Assembly (NCBI GenBank): GCA_023407175.1
Contig: JAEYMU010000053.1
Coordinates: forward strand, 372,001 to 436,000
Origin: Bacillota bacterium
GTDB taxonomy: Bacteria > Bacillota_A > Clostridia > Lachnospirales > Lachnospiraceae
Direction of reading: 5' to 3'
Length of the DNA: 64,000 bases
Both the position numbers and the translations under genes were made by a program. The notes beneath the pieces are model-generated. The model ran no database searches. It was not told the DNA's origin and saw only the letters and a program-made list of their open reading frames with translations. Shown here in pieces: positions 1 through 9,020 of the stretch (its first letter is position 1; the number at the start of each line of letters is the position of its first letter).

Positions 1-82
1 CTGATTTTTCTGCTAAAAATGTGTATTTGATCCCTTTGCACTCAATGATGTTTTTTAATAATTGAATTATTTTCTCATTCAT
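1..82 (-). CDS. Partial divergent gene, possible small DNA-binding regulator
   Basis: The window opens inside a minus-strand reading frame that starts with ATG at 80-82 and runs off the left edge. Only 27 residues are visible. The start is supported by a GAGGAAGGG ribosome binding site just upstream and by a consensus sigma-A promoter at 126-154 pointing the same way. The visible residues (MNEKIIQLLKNII, then KGIKYTFLAEKS) resemble the first helices of small XRE-type regulators, but this is too short for a firm family call. It is divergent from the regulator at 236-586 and shares its control region. Confidence 0.55.
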   Translation of the reverse strand, partial: MNEKIIQLLKNIIECKGIKYTFLAEKS

Positions 83-102
83 ATCGTTCCCTTCCTCATT
101 GG

Positions 103-178
103 TCGAATATTTCGTTTCAAGTTGTATTATAAGATTGAATATTTCGCTTGTCAATAATATTCAAGTTGAATTTTTCAA
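103..178. promoter_or_regulatory. Three operator-like repeats in divergent control region
   Basis: Three related 12-13 bp sites occur at 103-114 (TCGAATATTTCG), 135-146 (TTGAATATTTCG) and 166-178 (TTGAATTTTTCAA), spaced 32 and 31 bp, about three helical turns. The last is nearly palindromic. In addition TTGAATATT at 135-143 and AATATTCAA at 156-164 form an inverted repeat. The middle site lies in the spacer of the minus-strand promoter and the outer two bracket it, so a bound repressor would block that promoter. The likely binder is the XRE protein encoded next door; this is inference. Confidence 0.6.
126..154 (-). promoter_or_regulatory. Consensus sigma-A promoter for the leftward gene
   Basis: Read on the minus strand, TTGACA (149-154) and TATAAT (126-131) are separated by exactly 17 bp, a perfect match to the housekeeping consensus. 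It would start transcription about 35 bp before the ATG at 80-82. An operator-like repeat sits between the two boxes. Confidence 0.75.
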
Positions 179-186
179 TTTTATTA

Positions 187-215
187 TTGACTATCGATTA
201 TCTTTGCTGTATGAT
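187..215 (+). promoter_or_regulatory. Predicted promoter for the rightward XRE gene
   Basis: TTGACT (187-192) and TATGAT (210-215) are 17 bp apart, with a TG one base upstream of the -10 box. Transcription would begin near 222, so the mRNA leader would be very short and the ribosome binding site (AGGAGG, 222-227) would lie at its very 5' end. An upstream promoter cannot be excluded. Confidence 0.45.
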
Positions 216-235
216 CCACTTAGGAGGTGAATGGC

Positions 236-586
236 ATGGCTAACAAGAAGTTCGGTGACACCCTTCGTGAACTTCGAAATTCCAAGGGTTATACCCAGCA
301 GCAGGTAGCCGATATGTTAGGATTAAAAAACAAAAGTACATTGGGTTCTTGGGAAGTTGGTAAATCGGAGCCGGACGGGTATACCTTCTTGAAGTTACTT
401 AACCTGTATGAGGTAGAGGATATCTATGAGACCTTTGGTGAGGTTTCCTCCAGACAGTCCAATATAGACAATACAGATAGCATAATCGAAAAATACAATC
501 AGCTAAAAGATGGATATAAATCACTTATTAAAAATATAATAGATCAGCTGCTAGAGCTGCAGCATGCAGAGGAGCAGAATATTTAA
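236..586 (+). CDS. XRE-family helix-turn-helix transcriptional regulator
   Basis: This 116-residue protein has an N-terminal lambda-repressor-like helix-turn-helix (about residues 5-62, including GYTQQQVADMLGL for helices 2-3), followed by an acidic linker and a short helical tail likely used for dimerisation. ATG 236 is chosen because the AGGAGG at 222-227 lies 8 bases upstream; the in-frame GTG at 227 overlaps that site and is unlikely to be used. It acts as a cytoplasmic DNA-binding regulator, and its natural target is the operator array directly upstream. It is followed by a bidirectional terminator, so it is monocistronic. The regulated function is unknown because the divergent gene is cut off. 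Confidence 0.85.
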   Translation: MANKKFGDTLRELRNSKGYTQQQVADMLGLKNKSTLGSWEVGKSEPDGYTFLKLLNLYEVEDIYETFGEVSSRQSNIDNTDSIIEKYNQLKDGYKSLIKNIIDQLLELQHAEEQNI

Positions 587-592
587 TACCAA

Positions 593-642
593 AAAAGCAT
601 AGAAGGCAATCCATCAGGATTCCATTCTATGCTTTTGCTTTT
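593..642. terminator. Bidirectional rho-independent terminator
   Basis: The arms AAAAGCATAGAA (593-604) and TTCTATGCTTTT (625-636) form a 12-bp stem. A T-rich tract follows on the plus strand (to 642) and a run of six T follows on the minus strand, so it can end both the regulator mRNA and the long polysaccharide operon converging from the right. Confidence 0.8.
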
Positions 643-676
643 TATTTACCGGCTGCCTGCTATTTGATTGTTTATT

Positions 677-2128
677 TTACCATCGCTTGAATATACGATT
701 AAAAATCGGCTTTATAAATGATAATGTAGTTTTATTCTTTGCAATCAGCATTATTACTGCATAAAGCATTGCAGATAGTATAATTATTCCCAAAGTACTT
801 AACAAGCTCATATCTGTAACCGATTTATTCATAAGAATGCACACCATTCCCATAACCGCAGATCCTATACTAACTTGAATCCAGTGTTTCCAGTCAAGAT
901 GAATTCGGCATAGTTTAGCGCTCAAAACGGCCTGAATGATAAAAATTAATATTTCTGCTGCCAAAATCGTTAAAGCAGCACCCTCCTGAGCCATAGCAGG
1001 CAACAGTATAAAATTAAGCAATATATTAGCTATGGCGCTTAAGATAGTCGCAACCATTACCTCTCGTTCTTTTTTAAATGGGAGCAATATTCCATGGGTA
1101 AGATATGTAGCCAACATTGAAAAAAATAGTGCAAAAGCCAAGATTTGCAACGTGGTTGTCGCTTCGGTATATTCTGCTCCACCCAAAATATAAATGATTT
1201 TCTTTGACATGATTATTAAGCCAATTGTTGCCGGAACAAGTATTAAGGACAGGGCATTCAGAATTTTTGCCAAAGTAGCTTTATATTTTATATCATCATT
1301 ATTGGCTACATAACTCGACAACCGCGGTAAGGTGACTGCTAATAAAGCTCCCACAACAGATTTTACAATGCTGTACACTTTTGAAGCGATTCCATATAAT
1401 CCGGTACTGTAATCACCGCAAAAAATTCCAAGCATTGTTGCATTTGAGTTTACATATATTGTGGTTGCTATTGAAGAAGCAAAAAGAATACAAATCGGCT
1501 TTGTATGTAGGTTAAATTTAATATCTCTGGTCAACATCAAGTGCGTATAACGATACGAATGCAGAAATGCCCAAATATTCGCACCTACATTAGAAAAAAC
1601 AGCAATAGAAACATAAATCAAAATATCCTGCTTCGTTTTAACAAATATGAACATTCCGATTATTGAGATTAGCTGTACCGCAAGAGTACGTATTGTTATA
1701 TAGAAATAATCTTCGAAAATAGTATACAGCCATGTAATTCCTATCGTATTTCCAAAAATCATCAGGCTTTGAATAAGAATTAATGATGTATATTCTTCAA
1801 ATGCTGGAAAAAGCACAATTACTGCAAACAGTAATACATATGCTATTATTGTGGATAAGATATTAATAGTAAAAACCTGATTGATAAAGGCTTCAAACTT
1901 GATTAAATTTCCTTTATAACGTGACCCTTCCCGTATCGCATAGGTCGAGATCCCAAGTCCGGCAACAAGAACAAAATAATTCACAATTGAATTGGTAAAA
2001 TTCACCTTTCCAATATTGTCTACCCCCAGCACTCTGCAAATATATGGATAAGTAATAAGTGGAAAAATCAAACCTAAAAGTGTCCTTACTCCATTTATTA
2101 CAGCATTGGTTTTAAGTGATTTATTCAT
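677..2128 (-). CDS. Polysaccharide flippase (Wzx-like, MATE/MOP superfamily)
   Basis: This 483-residue integral membrane protein has 12-14 predicted hydrophobic segments and an N-terminus typical of oligosaccharide flippases (NGVRTLLGLIFPLITYPYI, where polysaccharide-synthesis family members carry a conserved first helix). Such proteins move undecaprenyl-linked repeat units from the inner to the outer face of the membrane. It is the last gene of the eleven-gene operon and is followed by the terminator at 593-642. Together with the Wzy-like protein at 4493-5770 it marks this locus as Wzx/Wzy-dependent. Length is normal for the family. The substrate cannot be read from sequence. Confidence 0.88.
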   Translation of the reverse strand: MNKSLKTNAVINGVRTLLGLIFPLITYPYICRVLGVDNIGKVNFTNSIVNYFVLVAGLGISTYAIREGSRYKGNLIKFEAFINQVFTINILSTIIAYVLLFAVIVLFPAFEEYTSLILIQSLMIFGNTIGITWLYTIFEDYFYITIRTLAVQLISIIGMFIFVKTKQDILIYVSIAVFSNVGANIWAFLHSYRYTHLMLTRDIKFNLHTKPICILFASSIATTIYVNSNATMLGIFCGDYSTGLYGIASKVYSIVKSVVGALLAVTLPRLSSYVANNDDIKYKATLAKILNALSLILVPATIGLIIMSKKIIYILGGAEYTEATTTLQILAFALFFSMLATYLTHGILLPFKKEREVMVATILSAIANILLNFILLPAMAQEGAALTILAAEILIFIIQAVLSAKLCRIHLDWKHWIQVSIGSAVMGMVCILMNKSVTDMSLLSTLGIIILSAMLYAVIMLIAKNKTTLSFIKPIFNRIFKRW

Positions 2129-2152
2129 ATACTCTGTCTCTTCATACTTTTG

Positions 2153-3079
2153 TTAGAATTCCTTTCTCAAAGAATATAAATCGCATTCTTTTAGCTTTAA
2201 GTCTTTCTTTATCTGCCTATCAACTTGGACTGCACGTATAAACGTTTTTATAATCCCCTTACCAAACGCATACCATGTTTGTTTTCTTAACCTTGCATTT
2301 ACTACAATTCGTGGATATTTCGCTTTTTGATATACGGAAGACTTTGCTTCATTTCGGGCCAACAAACGGAAATCATCAAACGTATATCCAAAGAAAGAAC
2401 CGTTGCCATACCATAAGAAACGATGAAGTTCTGATGAATCAGATATACCCTTATACGGTTCAATCCCCTCCTTATAAGCTAATAAACTTAAAACTGTTTG
2501 ATCATGCCGGTTTTCTCTAAAACCAGGATAATTGGGTTTGCCTAGAATGTTATCAGAATCGTCAATGAGATGCTCGTTTGTCATCCATTCAAGCCATTTT
2601 TTGATAAATTGTATACTATGGTCTGTTTTTTTAAAAAAAACGTATGTTGCTTCCACCTGATGCATTTCTTTTGCTTCTTTCATATCACAATCCATTATAA
2701 TAAAAGCATCTCGCTTACACCAATGAGCATTAGGCAATAAGATGGAGGATAGCAATATATCTTTTTCATCTCTCTCCAATTGTCCTTTCAAATACTTTAA
2801 TGACCGGATATAATAAGCACCTGCATCCATATACATTAAATAATCACCATATTCTATTTTTTCCAGTGCCTTTAGTATAATGTATGGCTTCCACATCCAT
2901 AATCCAGCCCCACGCGGATTACTCAAAATGTTTTTATATTTTGAATAAAATAATTCATCTATATCATCAGGGGAGTATTGCCATACTCTGTCTGCACCAC
3001 CAAAAAGTTTTGCTGTAATAAGATTAAATCGAGCCGACCTTTGATACTTTTCATCACTGTATGTTATTGCATATATCAT
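2153..3079 (-). CDS. Putative capsular glycosyltransferase of uncharacterised family
   Basis: This 308-residue soluble protein contains a motif block seen in many capsule clusters: a WMWKPYIILKAL stretch near residue 65 and YGDYLMYMDAGAYY near residue 77, in which the D-x-G resembles the metal-binding DxD region of GT-A glycosyltransferases. No membrane segment or signal peptide is visible. Its ATG overlaps the stop of the upstream gene by four bases (ATGA), which implies translational coupling. I recognise the pattern but cannot name a CAZy family with confidence; a role as a transferase is inferred from the motif and neighbours. Confidence 0.65.
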   Translation of the reverse strand: MIYAITYSDEKYQRSARFNLITAKLFGGADRVWQYSPDDIDELFYSKYKNILSNPRGAGLWMWKPYIILKALEKIEYGDYLMYMDAGAYYIRSLKYLKGQLERDEKDILLSSILLPNAHWCKRDAFIIMDCDMKEAKEMHQVEATYVFFKKTDHSIQFIKKWLEWMTNEHLIDDSDNILGKPNYPGFRENRHDQTVLSLLAYKEGIEPYKGISDSSELHRFLWYGNGSFFGYTFDDFRLLARNEAKSSVYQKAKYPRIVVNARLRKQTWYAFGKGIIKTFIRAVQVDRQIKKDLKLKECDLYSLRKEF

Positions 3080-4452
3080 AGTATTTCCTTTCTATTAAGG
3101 TAAATGCCGTTATCTATTCTCAGACAATTATCGTAAAAATCATCAAAAGCTGCATTGGCATCATTATCAAACGTCGTTTTGCATTTGAGTATTATATCTC
3201 TGTATATGTGCAGGATTCTCGCCTTATTTTTTTCCGGGTCGTGAGTTTGCCTGGCTCTGGCAATCTCTGCTTTAGAAAGATTACAAGCCAGATTATCGTC
3301 CTCAAATATCTTCATTATATAATGTGCAAGCATATATGCTGCATCTGCTTGATACAAATATCCCTCGACTCCATGTTCAAGAAGTGTCTGTATACCACCA
3401 ACGCTGGAAGCAATTACCGGTACCCCAAGAATCATAGCTTCTCCAATTGCATTCGATGAATTTTCAATTGAAGAAGGGGATACAAAAACGTGAGACTTTA
3501 AGTACCGTTGGCACATTTCCTGTTCGTTTAGACGTCCAACAAAAGTAATATTATTTTCCAATTCATATTGATAGATGTAGTTATGTAAATATAGATCGTA
3601 GCTTCTAAATTTCATACGATCCTTTATACCGCCTTTCGTTCTATCATTACCAGTCGCGTAAATATGAACATCAGGATATCGCTGCCTCACTATTCTTAAT
3701 GCCTCCAAAAGAAAATGAAACCCTTTAATCTGATAATGTGTTTGACTTATAAATACCGAGTGTCGCTGGCACTGCTCAAGGTTCCACTCATGACAATAAA
3801 AGAAATCTCTCAGGGTTTCGTTACAAGCATAGTAGCTCACATTCGAATTTATTTGCTTACAACATGCCAAATCCCATTCTGTTCTTCCAATTACCTGCTT
3901 GCAATGTTGTAATTCGTATATCTCATATTTACCTCGCTTAACAAATTCTTTCTGCATTTTTACAAGATTTTTCCCAATTTTTAAATCCATTAATGTGTAT
4001 CTCTTAATCACATTTTGAGGTAACCCAGCATAAAAATGCTGTGCATAAATTGAAACCAAGCCCTGAATGGATATAACCGTCTTATCAATCATACCAACAC
4101 TCTCAATTGCTTTGAAAGAGCAATAGGAATATTCATTCTCAGTTCCCCAGATATGAATGATATCTGGTTTTTCTTTGAGCAATATTATTTCAATTTTGGC
4201 GGAAAACATTTCTGAATAACTTTCCGCTTTATTTTCACCAAAAATTCCGTAATAGTGTATTCCATTGATAAACTGATAACTCTCTAATTCTTTTTCTGTT
4301 ACGGAAAAAATAATAGTTAGTCTTTCAACTTCTTCCACCTGCTTTTGTAGCTGGTGACTCAGCTTTATAAGCCATGTACCTCCAGATTGCTTTTTATGAA
4401 AAATTTCTGCGTAATCTGGAAGTATAGAGCCATTGATCCATAGCACCCTCAT
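3076..4452 (-). CDS. Glycosyltransferase family 4 (GT-B fold)
   Basis: The protein is 458 residues from the ATG at 4452, chosen because GAGAGGAG lies 7 bases upstream; an in-frame ATG at 4485 lacks a comparable site. The C-terminal half carries the GT4 pattern: VGRLNEQEM (donor-binding strand) and ENSSNAIGE, an E-x7-E motif, followed by GVPVIASSVGG. The N-terminal half would bind the lipid-linked acceptor. It should add one retained-configuration sugar to the growing repeat unit at the cytoplasmic membrane. It is coupled by a four-base overlap to the next gene. Donor and linkage are unknown. Confidence 0.85.
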   Translation of the reverse strand: MRVLWINGSILPDYAEIFHKKQSGGTWLIKLSHQLQKQVEEVERLTIIFSVTEKELESYQFINGIHYYGIFGENKAESYSEMFSAKIEIILLKEKPDIIHIWGTENEYSYCSFKAIESVGMIDKTVISIQGLVSIYAQHFYAGLPQNVIKRYTLMDLKIGKNLVKMQKEFVKRGKYEIYELQHCKQVIGRTEWDLACCKQINSNVSYYACNETLRDFFYCHEWNLEQCQRHSVFISQTHYQIKGFHFLLEALRIVRQRYPDVHIYATGNDRTKGGIKDRMKFRSYDLYLHNYIYQYELENNITFVGRLNEQEMCQRYLKSHVFVSPSSIENSSNAIGEAMILGVPVIASSVGGIQTLLEHGVEGYLYQADAAYMLAHYIMKIFEDDNLACNLSKAEIARARQTHDPEKNKARILHIYRDIILKCKTTFDNDANAAFDDFYDNCLRIDNGIYLNRKEIL

Positions 4453-4492
4453 CCTATTTCTCCTCTCTTTTGAAGAAAACACCATTTTAAGA

Positions 4493-5770
4493 TTAGGCTC
4501 TAATTCTCTCTATTTTATATATCTCTCCGACAGTATCATTTAAAAAACGTCGCTTAGCCTTGTTATCACATGCAGCAATAATAGTAAACATTATCAGAGC
4601 CGGATAGAATTCCTGTGACTGTGCCAATGCAGTATTAAAATACAAAACAATAAACACAATTTTGTATGCCCAATGTCTATTAGATGCCAATATTGTATAG
4701 AAAATCCAGGTTAATACAAAAACGAGCCACGGAATCCCGCAGGCCGCTGCAGAAGTTAATATTTTAGCACCAACCAAACCGTCTCTTGTCGACAAAAGCT
4801 TCTGTACGGCATCATATCCTACACCCAACGGATAGACGGCTAAAGATTTTATACACAATTCAATCGTTCCTATTCGATACTGACCCGAAGTTGCAGTCAA
4901 GTCAAATGTTCCTGCTGAAGTAAAAACCTTTGAAATCAGACTCTTTACAAGCAGACTCTCACTTTGATTAACATAGTAATCTGTCAGTAATATAATTACT
5001 GCAACGCTAAAAACGCCCAATATCCTCCATTTGTATTTCTTATCAGCCATTTTCCCACTAAAGAAAATATAACCAACTGCAATAATTGCAATTCCAAAAT
5101 AGCCAGTAGTTGATTGGCATGTTGCCACAGTTAGCAATAGAACTAGCAAATATTTATTACGAGTTTTTTGAGTCATCTCACATTTATCTTCTAAAAATAA
5201 GAGACACATAATAGCAGAATTCAATACGATTTGATATACTCCCGGTTCACCGAAAACACTTGTATTTTTTGTAATATGCCAAGGATTAACTGTATATAAG
5301 AATAAACCATGCATTATCACATCGCCCTGGTAATCACTCCCGCCTATAAAATGAAACGGCGTTAATGCTATCGCCAATGATGAGTTTATTTGTACTAATA
5401 CAAAAAATATAAGACTAATGACGGACATAAATACTACAAGCCGTACATAACGAGATACGAACTTTTCTCTATTAAAATCAAACGCCACACTGGCACTTAG
5501 TATGTAAACGATCCAAACAGTAAATGCGTCCATACCTATACCGCCCACTGTCATTCTGATTATTACTGTAAAAGCCATCAGCCCGACAATCGCAAGCATA
5601 GCCCACCTGTTTCTTAATCTTCTAATAACTAATAGCAAGCAAGCAAAAATTCCCAGTGTTACATAGATATATTTGCTAATAATCGTGTAATAAACATATG
5701 AACCATTTATCAGGAGCATTAAATATATCAACAAATAATGTTGAAGAGCTTTTTTATTATACAAAAGCAT
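4493..5770 (-). CDS. O-antigen/exopolysaccharide polymerase-like membrane protein (Wzy-like)
   Basis: This 425-residue protein has about ten to twelve hydrophobic segments and a larger hydrophilic loop in the second half (around residues 255-300), the usual topology of Wzy-type polymerases and EpsG-like proteins, whose sequences are otherwise poorly conserved. It is the only such protein in the operon and lies beside a flippase and several transferases, which is where the polymerase is expected. Its job would be to join flipped repeat units outside the membrane. The call rests on topology and context, not on a diagnostic motif. Confidence 0.72.
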   Translation of the reverse strand: MLLYNKKALQHYLLIYLMLLINGSYVYYTIISKYIYVTLGIFACLLLVIRRLRNRWAMLAIVGLMAFTVIIRMTVGGIGMDAFTVWIVYILSASVAFDFNREKFVSRYVRLVVFMSVISLIFFVLVQINSSLAIALTPFHFIGGSDYQGDVIMHGLFLYTVNPWHITKNTSVFGEPGVYQIVLNSAIMCLLFLEDKCEMTQKTRNKYLLVLLLTVATCQSTTGYFGIAIIAVGYIFFSGKMADKKYKWRILGVFSVAVIILLTDYYVNQSESLLVKSLISKVFTSAGTFDLTATSGQYRIGTIELCIKSLAVYPLGVGYDAVQKLLSTRDGLVGAKILTSAAACGIPWLVFVLTWIFYTILASNRHWAYKIVFIVLYFNTALAQSQEFYPALIMFTIIAACDNKAKRRFLNDTVGEIYKIERIRA

Positions 5771-5797
5771 AAGCTGCCTTCACCTCCGATGCAAATT

Positions 5798-6574
5798 TCA
5801 TTCAGTAATCTCCCGTATATCTAATATTTTCTGCTTACATTTTAATAAATAGTTCATTATTCTATAGAATTTCAGCCTCATTAAAGTTTTTTGCATAGAT
5901 GACAATACATGCGCCTCATCACAATAAGCCATTCTATTCCCGGATTTTTGCCCTGAATGAATTCTAAATGCAGCCAAAATTGTATTTAATGAATACAGTT
6001 TTTCCTTCTGTGCAAACTTGCGCCATAATGCGTAATCCCCAGCAAGCTTATAATCTATATTTATTCCGCCAACACTTTCGTATAATGATCTCCTCCAGAA
6101 AGATGATTCCTGCTGCACACAGCCAACTCTTCTTCCATCCATCCAACCACGTTTGATTACATATTGCGGAAAAGTAACCGTCTTTGTGGTTGCGAAGTAA
6201 AGATTACCTTTTTCGTCAAGCTGTGTAGGAATTCCTACGCACCAATTTATCTCCTTATTCTGAAACACTCTTGAAACCACCCGCAGGGTCCATGGCATAT
6301 AGATATCATCAGAATTTAGCCAGCAAAGAATATCTCCCTTTGCTATATGAAATCCCTTCGCTATTGCATCATACATTCCATTGTCCTCTTCACTTATCCA
6401 GTGCATCGGATACCTATTTTCATATAACCTTAGAATATCCAGGGTTCTATCTTGTGATCCTCCATCGACAATGATATGCTCATATTCCTGATATTCCTGA
6501 TTCATGATCGATTGAATACATTTTTCGAGATATTTTTCTGAATTATAAGTAGGAGTTACTATACTAATCATCAT
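5798..6574 (-). CDS. Glycosyltransferase family 2 (GT-A fold)
   Basis: This 258-residue protein opens with the family-defining MISIVTPTYNSEKYLEKCI strand-helix, then IIVDGGSQDRT, and has a DxD-type metal site in LCWLNSDDIYM near residue 87. The later RRGWMDGRRVGCVQQESSFWR region corresponds to the acceptor-side segment. It has no C-terminal membrane helices and is probably a peripheral enzyme adding an inverting linkage. Resemblance is closest to WcaA-like capsule transferases. A second in-frame ATG follows directly, so the exact start is uncertain by one residue. It sits 8 bases after the upstream glycosyltransferase. Confidence 0.87.
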   Translation of the reverse strand: MMISIVTPTYNSEKYLEKCIQSIMNQEYQEYEHIIVDGGSQDRTLDILRLYENRYPMHWISEEDNGMYDAIAKGFHIAKGDILCWLNSDDIYMPWTLRVVSRVFQNKEINWCVGIPTQLDEKGNLYFATTKTVTFPQYVIKRGWMDGRRVGCVQQESSFWRRSLYESVGGINIDYKLAGDYALWRKFAQKEKLYSLNTILAAFRIHSGQKSGNRMAYCDEAHVLSSMQKTLMRLKFYRIMNYLLKCKQKILDIREITE

Positions 6575-6582
6575 GCCTTCCC

Positions 6583-7758
6583 TCAGTTTTCCAAAAGAAA
6601 TCTACTAATACTCTTTCCCCAGTTTTTATATGAAAACTTCTTTTCAACTAATTGCCGGGCTGCTTTTCTCCTATTCCTGTACTCATTTTCACTCATATTC
6701 AAAGTTTTTCGAATTCCGGTACAGAACTCCTCGGCTCCAGTTTCATGTAAAATGATTGCATTTTCATCATTGAGATAATCCTTTGTATAATCCCCAACAT
6801 CTGTGCATATCGGTATAACACCAAAAGACATTACTTCAGGAACTTTACTAGGGAAATTAGCCCTGGTAACGGCATTTATTTTCCTGACCAAAAGCAAATA
6901 ATCCATTGCTTTATATAATTCAACCAAATCTTTATAGTCCATAAATCCATGCATGATAAGTACCGGCTTTATCTTTTTAAACAGTTTTGGCTCCAGCATA
7001 GTTTGCATAGATTGCATGGAGGTCCCGGTAATATGAATTTTTACTCTTTCTAATTCATAAGATTCCAGCAAGCCAAACCCTTCCAGTATAGCAATATGGT
7101 TGTCCTCATATCCTGTCAGCTTCATTCCCGGATATATAAATTGAATTACTTCGTCCATTTGTTTTTCACTATTATAGCTATATTCATATGGATCTGCCAT
7201 AATCGGAAGCCGCAGCGTACGCGCCCCTTGTTTACAAAACTGTATATCCAGTACGCTGCTTATGGGAAAACACTTCTTTACTCGGGCTCCTACACTTTTG
7301 AAAGCCCTTCGATAAAGATAGTATCCCAATGCTAATTTTCCGCCTTTATACTGATATGATTGCATCCATTCAACCCAACAGATTGCGATTCTATCTTTAG
7401 CAAACAACGAAGTAACATTTCGTATCAGAAATAATTTTGCTGAGTATATCACTGCATAATCATCTTTGCATATTCCGAATTTATACAATTCCCCTTTCAA
7501 TCTCCACGGAAAAACAAAATTATACTTTACGAATGGCAGCCTTATTCTTTCCGATAATGCTACATTAACATACCTAATTCCTCTATAGCTGTATGCGGCT
7601 GCTTCTTTATCATAATCCTCTTCTCTGTTATTTCCGATACCAAATACATAAACATCCCAGCCATTCTCTTTTAGGGATAATGCAAAGTAATGTACATAGT
7701 TTGCACCGGCATCCCCTCTGGGATATCTGGCATCCGAGCAAATAAATATTCTTTTCAT
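6583..7758 (-). CDS. Glycosyltransferase, GT4-like
   Basis: The 391-residue protein starts MKRIFICSDARYPRGDAG, a GT-B N-terminal strand followed by a glycine-containing loop, and continues ANYVHYFALSLKENGW, typical of GT4 enzymes. The C-terminal domain contains the donor-site segment NFPSKVPEVMSFGVIPICTD, with a terminal glutamate but a less regular E-x7-E motif than its neighbours. It is cytoplasmic or membrane-peripheral and should add one sugar of the repeat unit. It lies between a radical SAM gene and a GT2 gene in one operon with short spacers. Confidence 0.78.
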   Translation of the reverse strand: MKRIFICSDARYPRGDAGANYVHYFALSLKENGWDVYVFGIGNNREEDYDKEAAAYSYRGIRYVNVALSERIRLPFVKYNFVFPWRLKGELYKFGICKDDYAVIYSAKLFLIRNVTSLFAKDRIAICWVEWMQSYQYKGGKLALGYYLYRRAFKSVGARVKKCFPISSVLDIQFCKQGARTLRLPIMADPYEYSYNSEKQMDEVIQFIYPGMKLTGYEDNHIAILEGFGLLESYELERVKIHITGTSMQSMQTMLEPKLFKKIKPVLIMHGFMDYKDLVELYKAMDYLLLVRKINAVTRANFPSKVPEVMSFGVIPICTDVGDYTKDYLNDENAIILHETGAEEFCTGIRKTLNMSENEYRNRRKAARQLVEKKFSYKNWGKSISRFLLEN

Positions 7759-7802
7759 CTCTCACCACTTGTCTGTAAACTATTTTTTATCTATGTTCTT
7801 CT

Positions 7803-8972
7803 TTACTGCTTCAATGCGGCAAGCTCCGCATCATATACTGCCTCTTTTGCTGTTTTGTTTAACGCGAGCCTAGATACTGCAGACAGCCCGTCACTCGCTG
7901 CAGTATACAAATCACAGGTAGAGCAGGCATCCAGTTCCTCCTTGCATATTCTCCCATCTCGATATTTACAAACCGTTTTACTCTCGAACATGGAATACTT
8001 ATTATGTTTCCAAAAATGCAAAAATTTATGGCGCATAATCCACCAGACCGGTACCCAAATATACTTGTGCATTGCCGGAGCTACTGAACCAATCATCCAG
8101 CATTGTCGATTACAGCTATGTACAACCTTTCGAACTTTCTCGGCCTGTTCACTATCCCATAAATCCTCCCAATCAGCTGCATCATTTAGATTCCCCATCA
8201 CCTCTTTATCTTTGGTACCATTACAGGGCATTACATCTCCATAAGGATCTATAAAGAAGGTATCGAAAGCCATATTGCAGGGCAATAGACGAGGCTGACC
8301 ATAGATATAATTAATTAAGCCGTGATTAAAATATGCACGAAACCATTTTTTAGGAGATTTAGAATTTAATAATTCATTGATTAAGTTCTCCAGTTGCTTT
8401 GCGACCATCGGACGATCATGGATAATATTTTTTGTTTCTACAAAATAAAAAGAATTATGTAATGTAGCAGTAGCAAACTCCATATTCAGTTCATCCGACA
8501 ATTTATACAAGGGAACCAAATCCTTAGCATTATCATCCTGAATAGTCATTCCAAAACCGACATCCTTCATACCCATATCTACCAATTTTTTTAATGTTGT
8601 ATATCCACGGTTAAACCCATCTTCAAGTCCGCGTATTTTATTATTTGTTTGCTCAAGACCTTCAATAGAAATACGTATTCCGATATCAGGAAATTCCCTG
8701 CATAACTCCACAATACGTTCGGTAAAAAAACCATTTGTGGAAATGACAATACGATCGCTTTTCTTAAATAATTCACGGACAATATCCTTCAGATCCGTAC
8801 GAATAAACGGCTCACCGCCCGTAATATTGGTAAAATACATCGAAGGCAATTTCTTTATTGTTTCCAGAGATATTTCTTCCTCCGCCCTGGAAGGAGCTTT
8901 ATAACGGTTGCACATAGTGCAACGGGCATTGCACCGATAGGTAACAATTACAGTTCCGTTTAATTTTTTCAT
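7803..8972 (-). CDS. Radical SAM protein with C-terminal SPASM-type cysteine region
   Basis: The 389-residue protein has the radical SAM cluster motif C14-N-A-R-C18-T-M-C21 directly after the first strand and the following ITGGEPFIRTDL segment (GGE motif, about residues 51-56), so it binds a [4Fe-4S] cluster and S-adenosylmethionine. Further cysteines near residues 235-245 (LPCNMAF, DVMPCNG), 290-300 (CNRQC) and 350-375 (CKYRDGRIC, then CSTCDL) look like a SPASM/twitch auxiliary-cluster region. It resembles enzymes that modify peptides or small metabolites. Its place in the middle of a polysaccharide operon suggests modification of a sugar, a lipid-linked intermediate or a surface peptide, but the substrate is unknown. 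Confidence 0.85.
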   Translation of the reverse strand: MKKLNGTVIVTYRCNARCTMCNRYKAPSRAEEEISLETIKKLPSMYFTNITGGEPFIRTDLKDIVRELFKKSDRIVISTNGFFTERIVELCREFPDIGIRISIEGLEQTNNKIRGLEDGFNRGYTTLKKLVDMGMKDVGFGMTIQDDNAKDLVPLYKLSDELNMEFATATLHNSFYFVETKNIIHDRPMVAKQLENLINELLNSKSPKKWFRAYFNHGLINYIYGQPRLLPCNMAFDTFFIDPYGDVMPCNGTKDKEVMGNLNDAADWEDLWDSEQAEKVRKVVHSCNRQCWMIGSVAPAMHKYIWVPVWWIMRHKFLHFWKHNKYSMFESKTVCKYRDGRICKEELDACSTCDLYTAASDGLSAVSRLALNKTAKEAVYDAELAALKQ

Positions 8973-9020
8973 TGCACATTTCTCCTATAACGAAAATATA
9001 TAATCAAATGCCGTTGTACT

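Noticed and set aside
7690..8254. Long plus-strand frames across the radical SAM and GT4 genes
   Set aside because: They are antisense to genes with clear motifs and lack start signals; the same holds for the other plus-strand frames within the minus-strand operons.
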